Positions 24,692 through 35,252 of a stretch of DNA of 64,000 nt are shown here, one piece after another; position 1 is the first letter of the stretch; every line of letters starts with the position of its first letter. The notes below the pieces were generated by a model. The model searched no databases, was not told where the DNA came from, and was given only the letters and a program-made list of their open reading frames with translations. The stretch is taken from the NCBI GenBank assembly GCA_934045905.1, contig OW203766.1, positions 13,206,745-13,270,744 of the forward strand, in the 5' to 3' direction. The DNA comes from Leuctra nigra. Taxonomy: Eukaryota > Arthropoda > Insecta > Plecoptera > Leuctridae. The translations under genes and the position numbers were made by a program.

Positions 24692-25142
24692 CCAGGAGGC
24701 CAAGTCTTGAAACTTACGCTTTTAGGACGCAAACGCTCTCGGACGTCATAAAGTCCCATTTACTGTAAGAATGATGACCTTGAATCCACCTTCAACTGTT
24801 TAACTTAACATTGAATAAGGTTTTATGACTGTATAATATCTGTAATAATAATTATAATGTTAATAAATTGTTTCCAATAGATAGTTGGATGGCAATCAAA
24901 TAAGTGGCTTGACTTTATGTTTCAATGTCGATCACTCTTACAGTAAATGGGACTTGTTGACGTCCTAGAGCGTTTGCGTCCTGGGGTGGGATTACATAAA
25001 ATGATAACTTCCTTGTCACTGTGGCAAGCTTCTCACTCAATGCTATTCACGGCCTTCTAGGGACTTGTCACTGTGACAAGGAAGTTATCATTTTATGTAA
25101 TCGCACCCCTGAAAGCGTAAGTTTCAAGACTTGTCCTCCAGG
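24692..25142. mobile_element. Palindromic MITE carrying a second MITE
   Basis: The outer arms CCAGGAGG.CAAGTCTTGAAACTTACGCTTT and their inverse at 25111-25142 continue inward into a second pair of inverted arms (GGGGTG.GATTACATAAAATG to 25110). Without the inserted 24724-24982 element, the outer element would be a palindrome of about 190 bp. Confidence 0.75.
24724..24982. mobile_element. MITE inserted in the left arm of the 24692-25142 element
   Basis: This 259-bp unit is bounded by AGGACGCAAACGCTCT and its inverse AGAGCGTTTGCGTCCT. The inverted homology continues for about 50 bp through GTCCCATTTACTGTAAG. Confidence 0.8.
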
Positions 25143-25238
25143 TGGACATTCTCCAGTGTCATTCAATAATCATTACGTAGTATTGCATTACTCCGTACAT
25201 GCGTTGAAATTCGACACATTCCGATTAAATATAATCCC

Positions 25239-25608
25239 CATAAAAAACACTCCGTGTAAAAATACCAGCCAAGTCTCTTCAACTTAAAAAAATAGAATAA
25301 ATCTAAAAATTCAGCGCTGAAAAGTAGTGATATCAAAAAAATTAGCCAAGTCAAAACTTTTCAAAAAATACTTGGCGCACCGTGCATATAAAATAAGTAT
25401 ATAAGTAGGCCGGTAATCAAATATTCTCATCTATACATACAATATACATATCCCTAGAAAAACGATGCGCCAAGTATTTTTTGAAAAGTTTTGACTTGGC
25501 CAATTTATTTGATATCACTACTCTTCAGTGCTGAATTTTTAGATTACTTCTATTTTTTTTAAATTGAAGAGACTTGGCTGGTATTTTTACACGGAGTGTT
25601 TTTTATGG
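25239..25608. mobile_element. Complete MITE with ACACTCCGTGTAAAAA ends
   Basis: The 370-bp element is an imperfect palindrome from CCATAAAAAACACTCCGTG to its inverse. Matching internal blocks (GCCAAGTCTCTT, GTGATATCAAA, CAAAAAATACTTGGCGCA) appear in both arms. A half copy lies at 21646-21830. Confidence 0.85.
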
Positions 25609-26163
25609 AGATATCACTCCTTTTTTCAGTTTATTCTTACAACTTGTGACAAATATTGTTGCACCAAAGACTATAATTCCTTTAAAAAATACGCCTTTGT
25701 GATTTGGTTGCTAAGAAAAGTTGTGCTTGTTACTATGCATATGCTATAAATAATATGCTATAAAGTATAGCGGCAGTTTCGTTCCAATTGGTCCAGCCGT
25801 TTTCCAGTTATGGCATCACTTCCGGTTTTTAAAATGGCGGCTGACTTCACTGCCACCTAAAATTTGTATCTATATATTTTTTGCAACATAATAGGCCTTC
25901 TGAATATGTAGTTATTGTTATAACTTATAAGAAATGATTTTAGTCCTGATTTAGCATTTTTATGACGTCATTTCCGGTTTTGGTAATAGTACATTTCTAT
26001 TTCGACTATTGATATTTCATAAAGAAGACCGTCCGTATTGTTTGGCGCTAGTTTCGTCCCGATAGGTCCATCTGTTTTTAAGATGTGACGTCACTCCCGG
26101 TTTCAAAATGGCGGCACAAAAAATTCGTACGGGCAAGGTATCATCAGATGCCAAAAGTGCATA

Positions 26164-26561
26164 TGTGGTAAAAATTTCAGATCGATCGGTTCAGCCGTTT
26201 AGGCTGTGGCGGTGACAGCGGTGTTTCCTGATATCTGAATCATCACATCATCATCAGAAGATACCTTTTAAAAGGGGTGCAATTTCACTGTTTTCACGGC
26301 CCTCTAGCCCACAAATGGCATAACCTATTGTTCCCAAATTTGGTATTATGTTGTCAGGTGGGCCATAGCTCGAAATTAAGATATTTAGCAGCAATGTGAG
26401 ATTTCCCAATTTTGAGATCCAGTGGGCCGAAAATGGCATATTATTGCTTACAGTAAAAGTGTTTGGTCTGCTCCTCAGTTTATATAGGCATTTACGGTAA
26501 GTTGAGTGACTGTGAGTGTACAGTACGACTTGGCTGGGTGGAGCGACCGCTCCACTAGATT
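26164..26561 (+). mobile_element. Dispersed repeat ending in hairpin plus CTAG, copy 1
   Basis: This block is repeated directly at 39986-40365. Both copies stop at GGCTGGGTGGAGCGACCGCT-CCACTAGATT (split here), where TGGAGCG/CGCTCCA forms a hairpin right next to CTAG. The flanking sequences then differ. A hairpin followed by CTAG is reminiscent of a Helitron 3' end, but the 5' boundary could not be placed. Confidence 0.6.
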
Positions 26562-27163
26562 GGATTTAATCTTGAAGAAAAATAATGAAATCGAAGTTTA
26601 CATTTTATGTTAACTTAGCCTTCTCTAGCAAAACATAGTTTTTCTGCGAGTAGGACAAAAATTATTTGAAGTAGGGATGAAATGACTCTAAATTGTTCAT
26701 GATTATTGATTGTCCCAAGAATCGCAAGAAACGGAGCTAAGAATCAGTATCGGAATCGTGAAATTTTGGAATTGGCCCATCTCTTCTTATAATAATAAAA
26801 AAAAATGACTATGTATGAACATTTACTAACAGCAGGCCTACTTTTCTCACAGAAGAGTGACGCTAATTAGCTAATTATATAAGCTATTTTACTAGACGTA
26901 AAATGTCAAAAATATATATTTTTTAAAATTGGCAATTGGAATCCTCTAAACCCTAGTTAAGTTGTTATTGAAAACACAATGAAGGAAACCAGCTATACTC
27001 ATCTCTTCATAAGATTGTAACGAGCAAGGAACATGCAATGAAAACATGCAATTATGTTTCAATCGGGTAGTTTTCTCTTCAGCCAAGTGTGATGACATCA
27101 TAACAACATCAATTCACAGCCCAAGTCAAATTCGATATTTAAGTTTTAACAAGTCCTACTCAC

Positions 27164-27271
27164 CTGTTCCTAAGAACATCATCGAACTTAGGGTTTTCGT
27201 CGAGAAGGTCCCTGTAGTTGTCCCTGGAGACGATGACACCTCCAAGCTCAGCGGCGGTCTGCACGATATAT
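27164..27271 (-). CDS. NYN ribonuclease gene, exon 3
   Basis: The 108-bp exon lies between acceptor CTCTGCAG and donor GTGAGT. It encodes residues 654 (shared Arg) to 690 (shared Arg). The peptide runs YIVQTAAELGGVIVSRDNYR, then DLLDENPKFDDVLRN. It matches the part of the NYN domain after the DDR motif, where the pattern is D-N-Y-R-D-L. Asp671 and Asp675 lie 19 and 23 residues after Asp652, the same spacing as the MCPIP1/Regnase-1 acidic residues D225, D244 and D248. Confidence 0.9.
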
Positions 27272-27367
27272 CTGCAGAGGGGTTTAGTAGGTTTAGTAGA
27301 AAATAATTCTGTGGCTGGTAATAATAACGGCTTAAGTACAAAAAAGGAAAAAATTAGATATTGTCAT

Positions 27368-28160
27368 GGGGTGATCCAAAAATTCCAGATCTGTTTGAAT
27401 TGCGCGGCAATGGAGCGTAGGAGAGCACTGCGGTTGGCAACATTGTTTAGCATGACTCTTCCTGAGCACAACTGTTTTTTCAGGTTCTCAATAACCTTCT
27501 TCATTGTTTAAGTTACAGCTGTTATGGTGAAACAAGGTTTTTGTGTTTGGCGATTTTTTGATAATTTGCGAAATTCATAAAAAAAAATGTCTCTTCAGAG
27601 GGTCTCTTAGTTTTAGGGGTTTTGGGGACGTCTTGTCTCCGGTAATGACGTTTCAAAAAAAATTATCGTCATTTTGCCATTTCAAGAAGTTGCTGACAAA
27701 CCAAAGCTCAGTGATTTTTTTCCTCAGTCAAAAGTCTCGGAACACTCTTTCAGTCAATCATCTCATCTGCAACAAGTTGCAGATGAGATGATTGGCTGAA
27801 AAAGTTTTTCAGTTAAAAATTTGTTGACATGGTTAGTCAGGAACTTCTTGAGTGGCAAATGACGATGAACACTTTTTGAAACGTGTCATTACCGGAGACG
27901 AGACGTCCCCAAAATCCCCAAAACTAAAGTGATCCTCTGAAGAGATTTTTTTTTTATCAATTTCGCAAATTATCAAAAATTCGCCAAACACAAAAATCTT
28001 GTTCCACGATAACAGCTGTAACTTTACATTAAAGAAGGTGATCCAATCGGAAAAACAGTTGTGCTCAGGAATAGTCATGCTAAAAAATGCGGACAGCCAC
28101 CGTTCTCATACGCTCCATTGCCGAGCAATTCATTAAGTCCTGCAACTTTTTGATCAGCCC
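27368..28160. mobile_element. Foldback palindrome of 0.8 kb in intron 2
   Basis: Two arms of about 390 bp (27368-27770 and 27785-28160) are reverse complements with almost no spacer. The centre reads CATCTGCAACAAGTTGCAGATG. Shared blocks include GGCAATGGAGCG, GAGCACAACTGTTTTT, TTTGTGTTTGGCGA and GGGGACGTCT. The apparent ORFs in it are shadows of the repeat. Confidence 0.85.
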
Positions 28161-28167
28161 TCGCTCG

Positions 28168-28204
28168 TTTGCACGTTGTACATATATTATGTACAACGTG
28201 CAAA
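28168..28204. repeat. Perfect short hairpin TTTGCACGTTGTACATA
   Basis: Two perfect 17-base arms around a TAT loop lie immediately outside the 27368-28160 foldback. Confidence 0.85.
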
Positions 28205-28325
28205 GAGAGCAAAACGAACTATTGGACATTGTTATTCATAGATTACTGGACGATATCAAAAAGTTTGGTTTGTCTAAAATTACTAGTTTAAAAATTGCGG
28301 CTAATAGAAGTTAAGGACACGTTTC

Positions 28326-28713
28326 AAGGTGCTGCAAGCGCGAGCGATTTTTCTGCTTTTTGTAGACACTTTTTTTGGATACGATTGGAGACGAAATAGG
28401 TTGATCAAATGTTTTGAAATTTTAGTCGTAATTACTATATAAAAGACAAACTTAGGGTTATCCCTTGGTACATTTATATTTTTTGTTTCGTTAATTAGTA
28501 AAAATTAGTGGATTTTGGTGAAAAATTTGCTTTTTTCTTGCCTCGCAGGGGACCGTATAAAATTAAATTTCAATAATGTGCCAAGTAATAACCCTAAGTT
28601 TGTAAGTTTGTGTAGTGTTCATCTAATCATGATTACAATTTGAGATCAATTGGCTCCAATCGTATCGGATATTTCATAGTTTTGCGCGGTTTTGTTGAAT
28701 AACCGGCGCCTAA
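28326..28713 (+). mobile_element. Hairpin MITE, copy 1
   Basis: The element is an imperfect palindrome built on GATACGATTGGAG, AAAGACAAACTTAGGGTTATC and ATCATGATTA blocks in both arms. Its full length matches 58720-59095 in the opposite orientation, from GCGCGAGCGATTTT to AATAACCGGCGCCTAATA. It ends exactly where the long-inverted-repeat element at 28711 begins. Confidence 0.8.
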
Positions 28714-31700
28714 TAGTCCAGCTGCTAAGTGCCATTTTACATCACAATTCGGGGTTTAGTGATAAAAGCGTGGATTTTAGATATGTTGTAGAGAATAAAA
28801 AAACATTTGATTTAACTCGAGAGGGGTTTTCATATCTACCCCCGTTTGGGGGTGGCAAGGGTTCAAAGTTTTGGGGATGATTGCATATTAATATTAATTC
28901 AAATGAATTGAACAAAAGTAATATGTCAATTAACATGCGATAAATTGTAAAAGGGTTCAAATAAACTATAAAAAATTTCATATCGAGCAAAATGTGTAGG
29001 GGGTGGTAAAATTTCACCCTTTGCCTAATATTTACTATCTTCCACATTTATGGAGCGATTTCAAGTTTTAAGCATTCAATCGACAGATAAAATTACATAG
29101 ATTCATGATATAATATTTGTTTTTGATTTGCAACAACCTACCCCCGCTAGGGGGTGACAATAGTTTAAAGTTAGGGGGATGATTCATTTTAATGTTAATT
29201 TACAATGAATATGATGATACTTAACATGTCATTGATTGTAATAAGGTCCAAATTATATATAAAAAATTTTAAATTGACCAAAAATATTAAGGGTTTGCCA
29301 AAATTTTACCCCTTTCTTTATATTTACTATCTTCCACAATTATGATGCGATTTACAGCTTCAAGTATTTAATCGATAGATAAAATTACATAGATTCATGT
29401 TATGATATTTGTTTCATGTTTGGAGTGACCTACCCCTGCTAGGGGTGGCAAGGGCTTAAAGTTTGGGGGATGATTTCACTTAAATATTAATTCTAGTTAA
29501 TTGTACAAATAATTTCTGCCTCTTTAAATTGTTACAAGGTCGACATAATACATACAAAATTTCATTTTGACCAAAAAGTGTAAGGGGGTGGTAAAATTCC
29601 ACCCTATTCGCTCCTTTTCACTTTAACTTCCTCAATTGTGAACCGATTTCCAGTTTTGAGTATTCAATCGATAGATAAAATTATATAGATTCATAAAATG
29701 ATATTTGTTTTTGTCTTGAGTGACCTTGTGATATTAGGATGACACCCTCTGACAAGTTTCGGGGTGAAAATATGCTATATTTTACACTTTACAATACCTA
29801 ACCATAATTTTTCAGTTGTCTCCTGACTTCTGGCATAGAGAATATAAACCTACTTGAATTCGAATTACTGGTCGAATATATGCAGAAAGATCTGCTATAA
29901 TCTCGACCCTTGTAACAGATTGTTTGGCAGCGCTATATACGCTAGCGGAGGTGCCGGAACTAATCGTACTGTCAACGGCATGAGCTGTCATATGCCAATT
30001 TTTAGATTATTTATTGTGTAGTGAGTATAATAAGTAAGTGAAAACACCGGATTAGCATGTTAATTATTAATACTAGTTTAACACTCTTTTACTCATAGTG
30101 AACTCTTTTCTTTCATTTGATCGTTAACGGAGGTGATCGTTCGAACCGTTGACTCAGACGTCTTAGTACTCTGTGTGGTTGCTGCCAGCTGACACATCTC
30201 CAAGAAAGTATGGCTGGAATTTGGAGTAGGAAAGTCAGCGCGTGTCATTGCTGCTCATGAGATCTGCAGGACTCTAGGTCCCGAAAAAACAGAAGCCCTG
30301 CCATTCTTCCATGCATTCACTGGTTGTGATACTTGCTCTGCTTTTGCAGGCAAGGGCAAGAAGTCTGCTTGGAAGGTATGGAATATCATGCCAGATATAA
30401 CATCAGTATTTTCATCCCTCTCCGGACCCATTGACTCTGTCGACGATGAAATGCACGCCATGATTGAGAAATTCGTTGTTACTTTGTACGACCGAACCAC
30501 AACTCTGACATCCGTCAACCTCTGCAGACCCGAACTTTTCACGCAGAAGAGTAAGCCAATGGAGTCTCTTCCCCCGACAAAAGACGCGTTGACGCTGCAT
30601 ACACTGAGAGCGACGCTGCAAGCGGGGTTAATCTGGGGGTCGGCTGCCATCGCGTCTCCACCACCTCCCAATCCAGCTGTCTGGGGCTGGATTAAGAACG
30701 AAAATGAGCTTTGGGAGCCAAAGTGGACAACTCTTCCAGACTCCATACGCTCGTGTGCAGAAGTCATCATCTGCAAATGCAAGATCAACTGCAGAGGCGA
30801 AGAGTGTCCATGCATGATCAGCAACCAGTCCTGCTGTGCGTCCTGCAAATGTAGAGGGGATTGCAGCATGTAACAGGTAGCTGAGAAGATTTCGTCAACC
30901 TCCGATTTATTAAAACTTTTTTTTTGTAATTTGCTTTAATTGCCTTGTCATTAAACGAGCTTACAAAGAGTTACTCTTATACTTATACTGTGCACCATTT
31001 ATTAAACCCCCTCAATGTTCTCGATTCTTTGGTTGGCAATGCCAAGGTCGATAACAAATAAATATAGCATATTTACACCCCGAAACTTGTCAGAGGGTGT
31101 CATCCTAATATCACAAGGTCACTCAAGACAAAAACAAATATCATTTTATGAATCTATATAATTTTATCTATCGATTGAATACTCAAAACTGGAAATCGGT
31201 TCACAATTGAGGAAGTTAAAGTGAAAAGGAGCGAATAGGGTGGAATTTTACCACCTCCTTACACTTTTTGGTCAAAATGAAATTTTGTATGTATTATGTC
31301 GACCTTGTAACAATTTAAAGGGGCAGAAATTATTTGTACAATTAACTAGAATTAATATTTAAGTGAAATCATCCCCCAAACTTTAAGCCCTTGCCACCCC
31401 TAGCAGGGGTAGGTCACTCCAAACATGAAACAAATATCATAACATGAATCTATGTAATTTTATCTATCGATTAAATACTTGAAGCTGTAAATCGCATCAT
31501 AATTGTGGAAGATAGTAAATATAAAGAAAGGGGTAAAATTTTGGCAAACCCTTAATATTTTTGGTCAATTTAAAATTTTTTATATATAATTTGGACCTTG
31601 TTACAATCAATAACATGTTAAGTATCATCATATTCATTGTAAATTAACATTAAAATGAATCATCCCCCTAACTTTAAACTCTTGTCACCCCCTAGCGGGG

Positions 31701-32124
31701 GTAGGTTGTTGCAAATCAAAAACAAATATTATATCATGAATCTATGTAATTTTATCTGTCGATTGAATGCTTAAAACTTGAAATCGCTCCATAAATGTGG
31801 AAGATAGTAAATATTAGGCAAAGGGTGAAATTTTACCACCCCCCTACACATTTTGCTCGATATGAAATTTTTTATAGTTTATTTGAACCCTTTTACAATT
31901 TATCGCATGTTAATTGACATATTACATTTGTTCAATTCATTTGAATTAATATTAATATGCAATCATCCCCAAAACTTTGAACCCTTGCCACCCCCGAACG
32001 GGGGTAGATATGAAAACCCCTCTCAAGTAAAATCAAATGTTTTTTTATTCTCTACAACATATCTAAAATCCACGCTTTTATCACTAAACCCCGAATTTTT
32101 TGACTTAGCAGCCCGACTATAATT
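28711..32124 (+). mobile_element. Foldback-like transposon with 1.07-kb inverted arms
   Basis: The left arm (28711-29783) and right arm (31060-32124) are almost identical inverted copies. Each arm is itself made of about 3.3 tandem direct repeats with a period near 292 bp: the AGATAAAATTA-ATAGATTCAT block recurs at 29085, 29378 and 29670. A 1.28-kb centre holds the nuclease-like ORF at 30133-30873. Long inverted ends composed of tandem repeats around a protein-coding centre are the architecture of Drosophila Foldback (FB-NOF) and Galileo elements. The central ORF is not recognisably NOF or a MULE transposase. No target-site duplication was found. Confidence 0.8.
30133..30873 (+). pseudogene. 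XPG/FEN-like nuclease domain with CXC-type Cys cluster, inside the Foldback-like element
   Basis: The plus-strand frame encodes about 245 residues with one internal TGA at 30190-30192. The first 19 codons read VIVRTVDSDVLVLCVVAAS. After the TGA comes KKVWLEFGVGK, then ALPFFHAFTGCDT, GKGKKSAW, FVVTLYDRT and WTTLP. The protein ends in a cysteine-rich tail (CKCK, then CPC, CCASCKC and C) that resembles MSL2/tesmin-type CXC domains. I know this HAFTGCDT family as a multi-copy protein family of many invertebrates. The D-x-D pair (codons 7 and 9) and G-C-D (codon 66) with a following Gly-Lys stretch mirror D179-x-D181 and G-S-D233 of FEN1. A structure-specific nuclease fold is therefore inferred. 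The start is missing: this is probably the last exon or a 5'-truncated remnant. Confidence 0.6.
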
Positions 32125-33162
32125 AACAAAGCACCAATTAAAAATTAAAATGTGCTACTAATATAGGTACAATCTGACTGATCATGTAGTCATCATATCA
32201 AAGATACACGTCCATTTACGAAACAATTTTTCTCTCTCAATTTTCTAAAACGGCCGAGCACTTGTATCACCTTCAAAAGTATTGCACTACATAGATTGAC
32301 CCTTATTTTATGTTGGTGACATAGCGTCTGGGAATATGAAGAAAGTTCATATTATCTTCACAATGAATATAGTAGAATGGAAAGACTGAAAATCACGCGT
32401 CGTGCGTAATTGAATATATTTATAGATCAGTCAAGATGCGGGAGTGCTTGTTTCAATAAAAATCAAAGTGCAAGTTATGTTGAAAAATATTGCAACTTAA
32501 ATTGAAATGTATTTTCATTTTCATCGGTTGAAGCAAAGTTTTGAGCAGTGTATAATTTCATTCAACAAGTGTTGGTAAGCCCTCAAGAATGACACATCGT
32601 CTTGAAAGTTTTCGCACAAATGTATGAGTCATTTTTATGCTCAGAAAGTTTATAGTCCTTCATCTAGCAGTCGAATAACGGCTTTTTATGCTCAAAAGTA
32701 GGGGGCAAGAAGTTTCATATTATAAAGGTTGGATTTACCCTTTGCTTTGAATGACTATTTTCATACACTAAAATTTGCTTAAATTTTAAATATTCTCGTT
32801 GTATAAACACATAAAACATACTTTGATATCCAACCTACGTGTTTTGAGGTTTTAGACTTTTGGTAGACCAGATATTTAATATTGAGATGAGTTATTATTG
32901 TGGTTTTTAATTTGACTTTTCAACAGTGAACTAAGAGTTTGTGCAAGGAGTTTGTTTTGTTTTAGTCAAAAATGGCAGATGAATCACACACATTTTTAAC
33001 AGGATTGATTCCCAATTCACATGTTATGTTACCTAGAAGCAAAATCAAAATCATTTATCTAGCGTCCACTTTTACATCCTTGTGTATATTTATTGCAGAA
33101 GCTCTTATGACATTGGAAATGTCATAAAATTAAAATTAAACAAAGCACTAAAAGTAGCCACC

Positions 33163-33606
33163 TAGATCAAGGGCGTATGCAGTATGAAATTTCGGGGGGG
33201 GGGGGGGGGGGGGCCAGACATTACTAATATTTTGAAAAAGCATAGTGTAAAACAGGGGGTTCGGGGGCACAGCCCCAGAGAAAATTTTGGATCAAGGTTA
33301 TTCATTTAAATGCAATTTTGAATCGCAGTGTATAGCTATTTTGGGAAATTATAAATTACATAATATCCAAAAATTGGTATAAGAGGTTTAAGAATAGGTA
33401 CATTTATTGAACTCATTAGGATATGCAATTTTCTTTTTGAATTTTAACTCAATTCTTAACATTTTGGAACGTTTTTGACATGATCTATCTATTTTTAAGT
33501 GTTTATTCACATATTATTGTAACTGTGCCTATTTTCCTAGATGAAATCCTGATTTTGGGAGGGGGGGGGGGCCAGCCCACCCATGAATACGCCCTTGAGC
33601 TAGATC
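33163..33606. mobile_element. MITE with long G tracts
   Basis: TAGATCAAGGGCGTATGCAG at the left and its inverse (TACGCCCTTGAGCTAGATC) at the right enclose 444 bp. Each end is followed inward by a G run, 33196-33213 (18 G) and about 33560-33571. Confidence 0.6.
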
Positions 33607-34651
33607 TTCTGGGGTTAAAAGTCCATGGTCTCATGATATTATATCAAAGAAAATATGTTTACGCCTTGCTAAATGTCTTGATCTTTGTTTTTTTGGGAAA
33701 ATTATTATATTTTGCTACTATAGGACACTTTAGAGAGCCTCATTCAGATATCTGTAACGGTTGAAGAGGTAAATTAACAATATCTCCATGTGTTTTTTTA
33801 GAGTAAATAATGTTTTTACACGAAGTTAGTAGATTGATTATTCATAATGTCAATGATACCAGGTTGAAGAAGTGGCGTGAATCATGGTCAAATATCTCCT
33901 TATTTTTCGGTAAAATTACTTTCTATTATCTAAATTTCTCAGTAATATAGTCGGTGACATATGTTTTTAACGATTTCAATGGCTTGATTACCATTCAAGA
34001 ACATATAATCAGTTTTCTAAAAAAATCTGTCGGGCAGAAAAAAAAATTAACAAAATGTGTAAGTTTCCCCGCGTCTCCCATCTGAGCCTATGTTAAAATC
34101 TCCAACTTCAAACACATTTAATTTAAAATTTAAGCCTGTGAGGTACTAATATTAAGGTCTCTCATCGCAGGCAATACTATAAGCAACAAATAAAATTATT
34201 TTCAAAGATATCTGTCGGAGATGCCCTAATGAAGGTTCATCCTTAAGGAATAACACCTTATATGATTATTTTGACCAATAAGGGGCGTTCTGACGTCACG
34301 CTGATTTAAAGATGGCCGACATCTAAAATTTTGCCACAGATGTTAGCTTACTAATATCGCTGACTTACTTTCGATTACTCCCACATTGACAATGTGTCTT
34401 AAGTTTTTCAATTTTACCAGAAAGGGACCTCAAATCACTGCAAACAAAATGGATATCTTCGTTTTTGAATAGACTTTCATTTACCGAATAAAATTGCTTT
34501 TGAACAATAAATCTCTCCTATAAATTTCTATAATTTTGACCAATAATCCGAAAAAAATTAAATTTTGGAAAGTATGCTACAGACCTAACACTTTAGTTTT
34601 ACAGGTGTATAGAACTAATGCAATGATTCAAAAAAATAAAAATGGCATTAC

Positions 34652-34882
34652 CGATCATCATAGGGCACGATCGTACGTCCGTCGACGTATCTACTGGGCG
34701 TGAAGATAAGATGCCGCTCTTGCTCCAGGTCGTCCAGGATCCACGAGTCGAGGGTGAAGGAATCGCTACGGCGGTACAGCGGCACGAACGCGTGCACCTT
34801 GTGATTCCTCTCCAGGAAGTAGTTAATACAGATCTCGAGGCCGCGCGATGAGAAGAAGCTGCCTGACCGGCTGCGGAGGTGC
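34652..34882 (-). CDS. NYN ribonuclease gene, exon 2
   Basis: The 231-bp exon lies between acceptor TTGTTCAG and donor GTAATG. It encodes residues 577 (shared Gly) to 654 (shared Arg). Key stretches are SSRGLEICINYFLERNHKV, AFVPLYRR, HLIFTPSRYVDGR and YDDR. These follow the NYN/PIN domain order (SCRGI-AVNWFLERGH, VFVP, TPSR, YDDR). Asp652 and Asp653 of YDDR are two of the metal-binding acidic residues. GC content is high compared with the intron on either side. Confidence 0.92.
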
Positions 34883-35252
34883 CTGAACAACAGAGGGACA
34901 ACGTTTTAGAACAGAGTCAAAAGAAAGTTAAATCCATTTCCTGGAAGATTACTCATTCAGACCTTCAATCTCAAGGCAGACTTAAAATATTTTGAGCTCT
35001 AGGTGCTCAACTTTTTAACTGAATATAATTTTGTAACAAATTATAATCTACAATATATACTAGTAAGTTTTAATAAAAATAAAATAAATTTCTATCACAT
35101 GTAATTTAGGTTCCCATGAGTTTAGATTTAGATTGCCCTGCTGCACCTCCTAATTTATTTAGAATTTCATTAAATGAAATGGCTCCTTGAACTATAATGT
35201 TTAGAGGGATTATTTAGCTAACCTACGTAGGTATCATACCAAGTGTACTGAC
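34883..35252 (-). other. Intron 1 of the NYN ribonuclease gene
   Basis: The 370-bp AT-rich intron runs from donor GTCAGT (35252-35247) to acceptor TTCAG (34887-34883). It splits a Gly codon just after the DGSNVAM motif. No repeat was seen in it. Confidence 0.85.

Larger units (their letters stand above)
27272..34651 (-). other. Intron 2 of the NYN ribonuclease gene
   Basis: The 7380-bp intron has donor GTAATG at 34651-34646 and acceptor CTGCAG at 27277-27272. It is loaded with inverted-repeat transposons: 27368-28160, 28326-28713, 28711-32124 and 33163-33606. The segments 32125-33160 and 33607-34640 hold nothing recognisable. Confidence 0.8.

Noticed and set aside
28087..28314. 75-codon plus-strand frame ending DDIKKFGLSKITSLKIAANRS
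   Set aside because: The second half looks somewhat protein-like, but the frame crosses the foldback arm and the 28168 hairpin and matches no family I know.
30255..30869. 204-codon minus-strand frame
   Set aside because: It is antisense to the nuclease-like ORF, whose plus-strand motifs are clearly recognisable.
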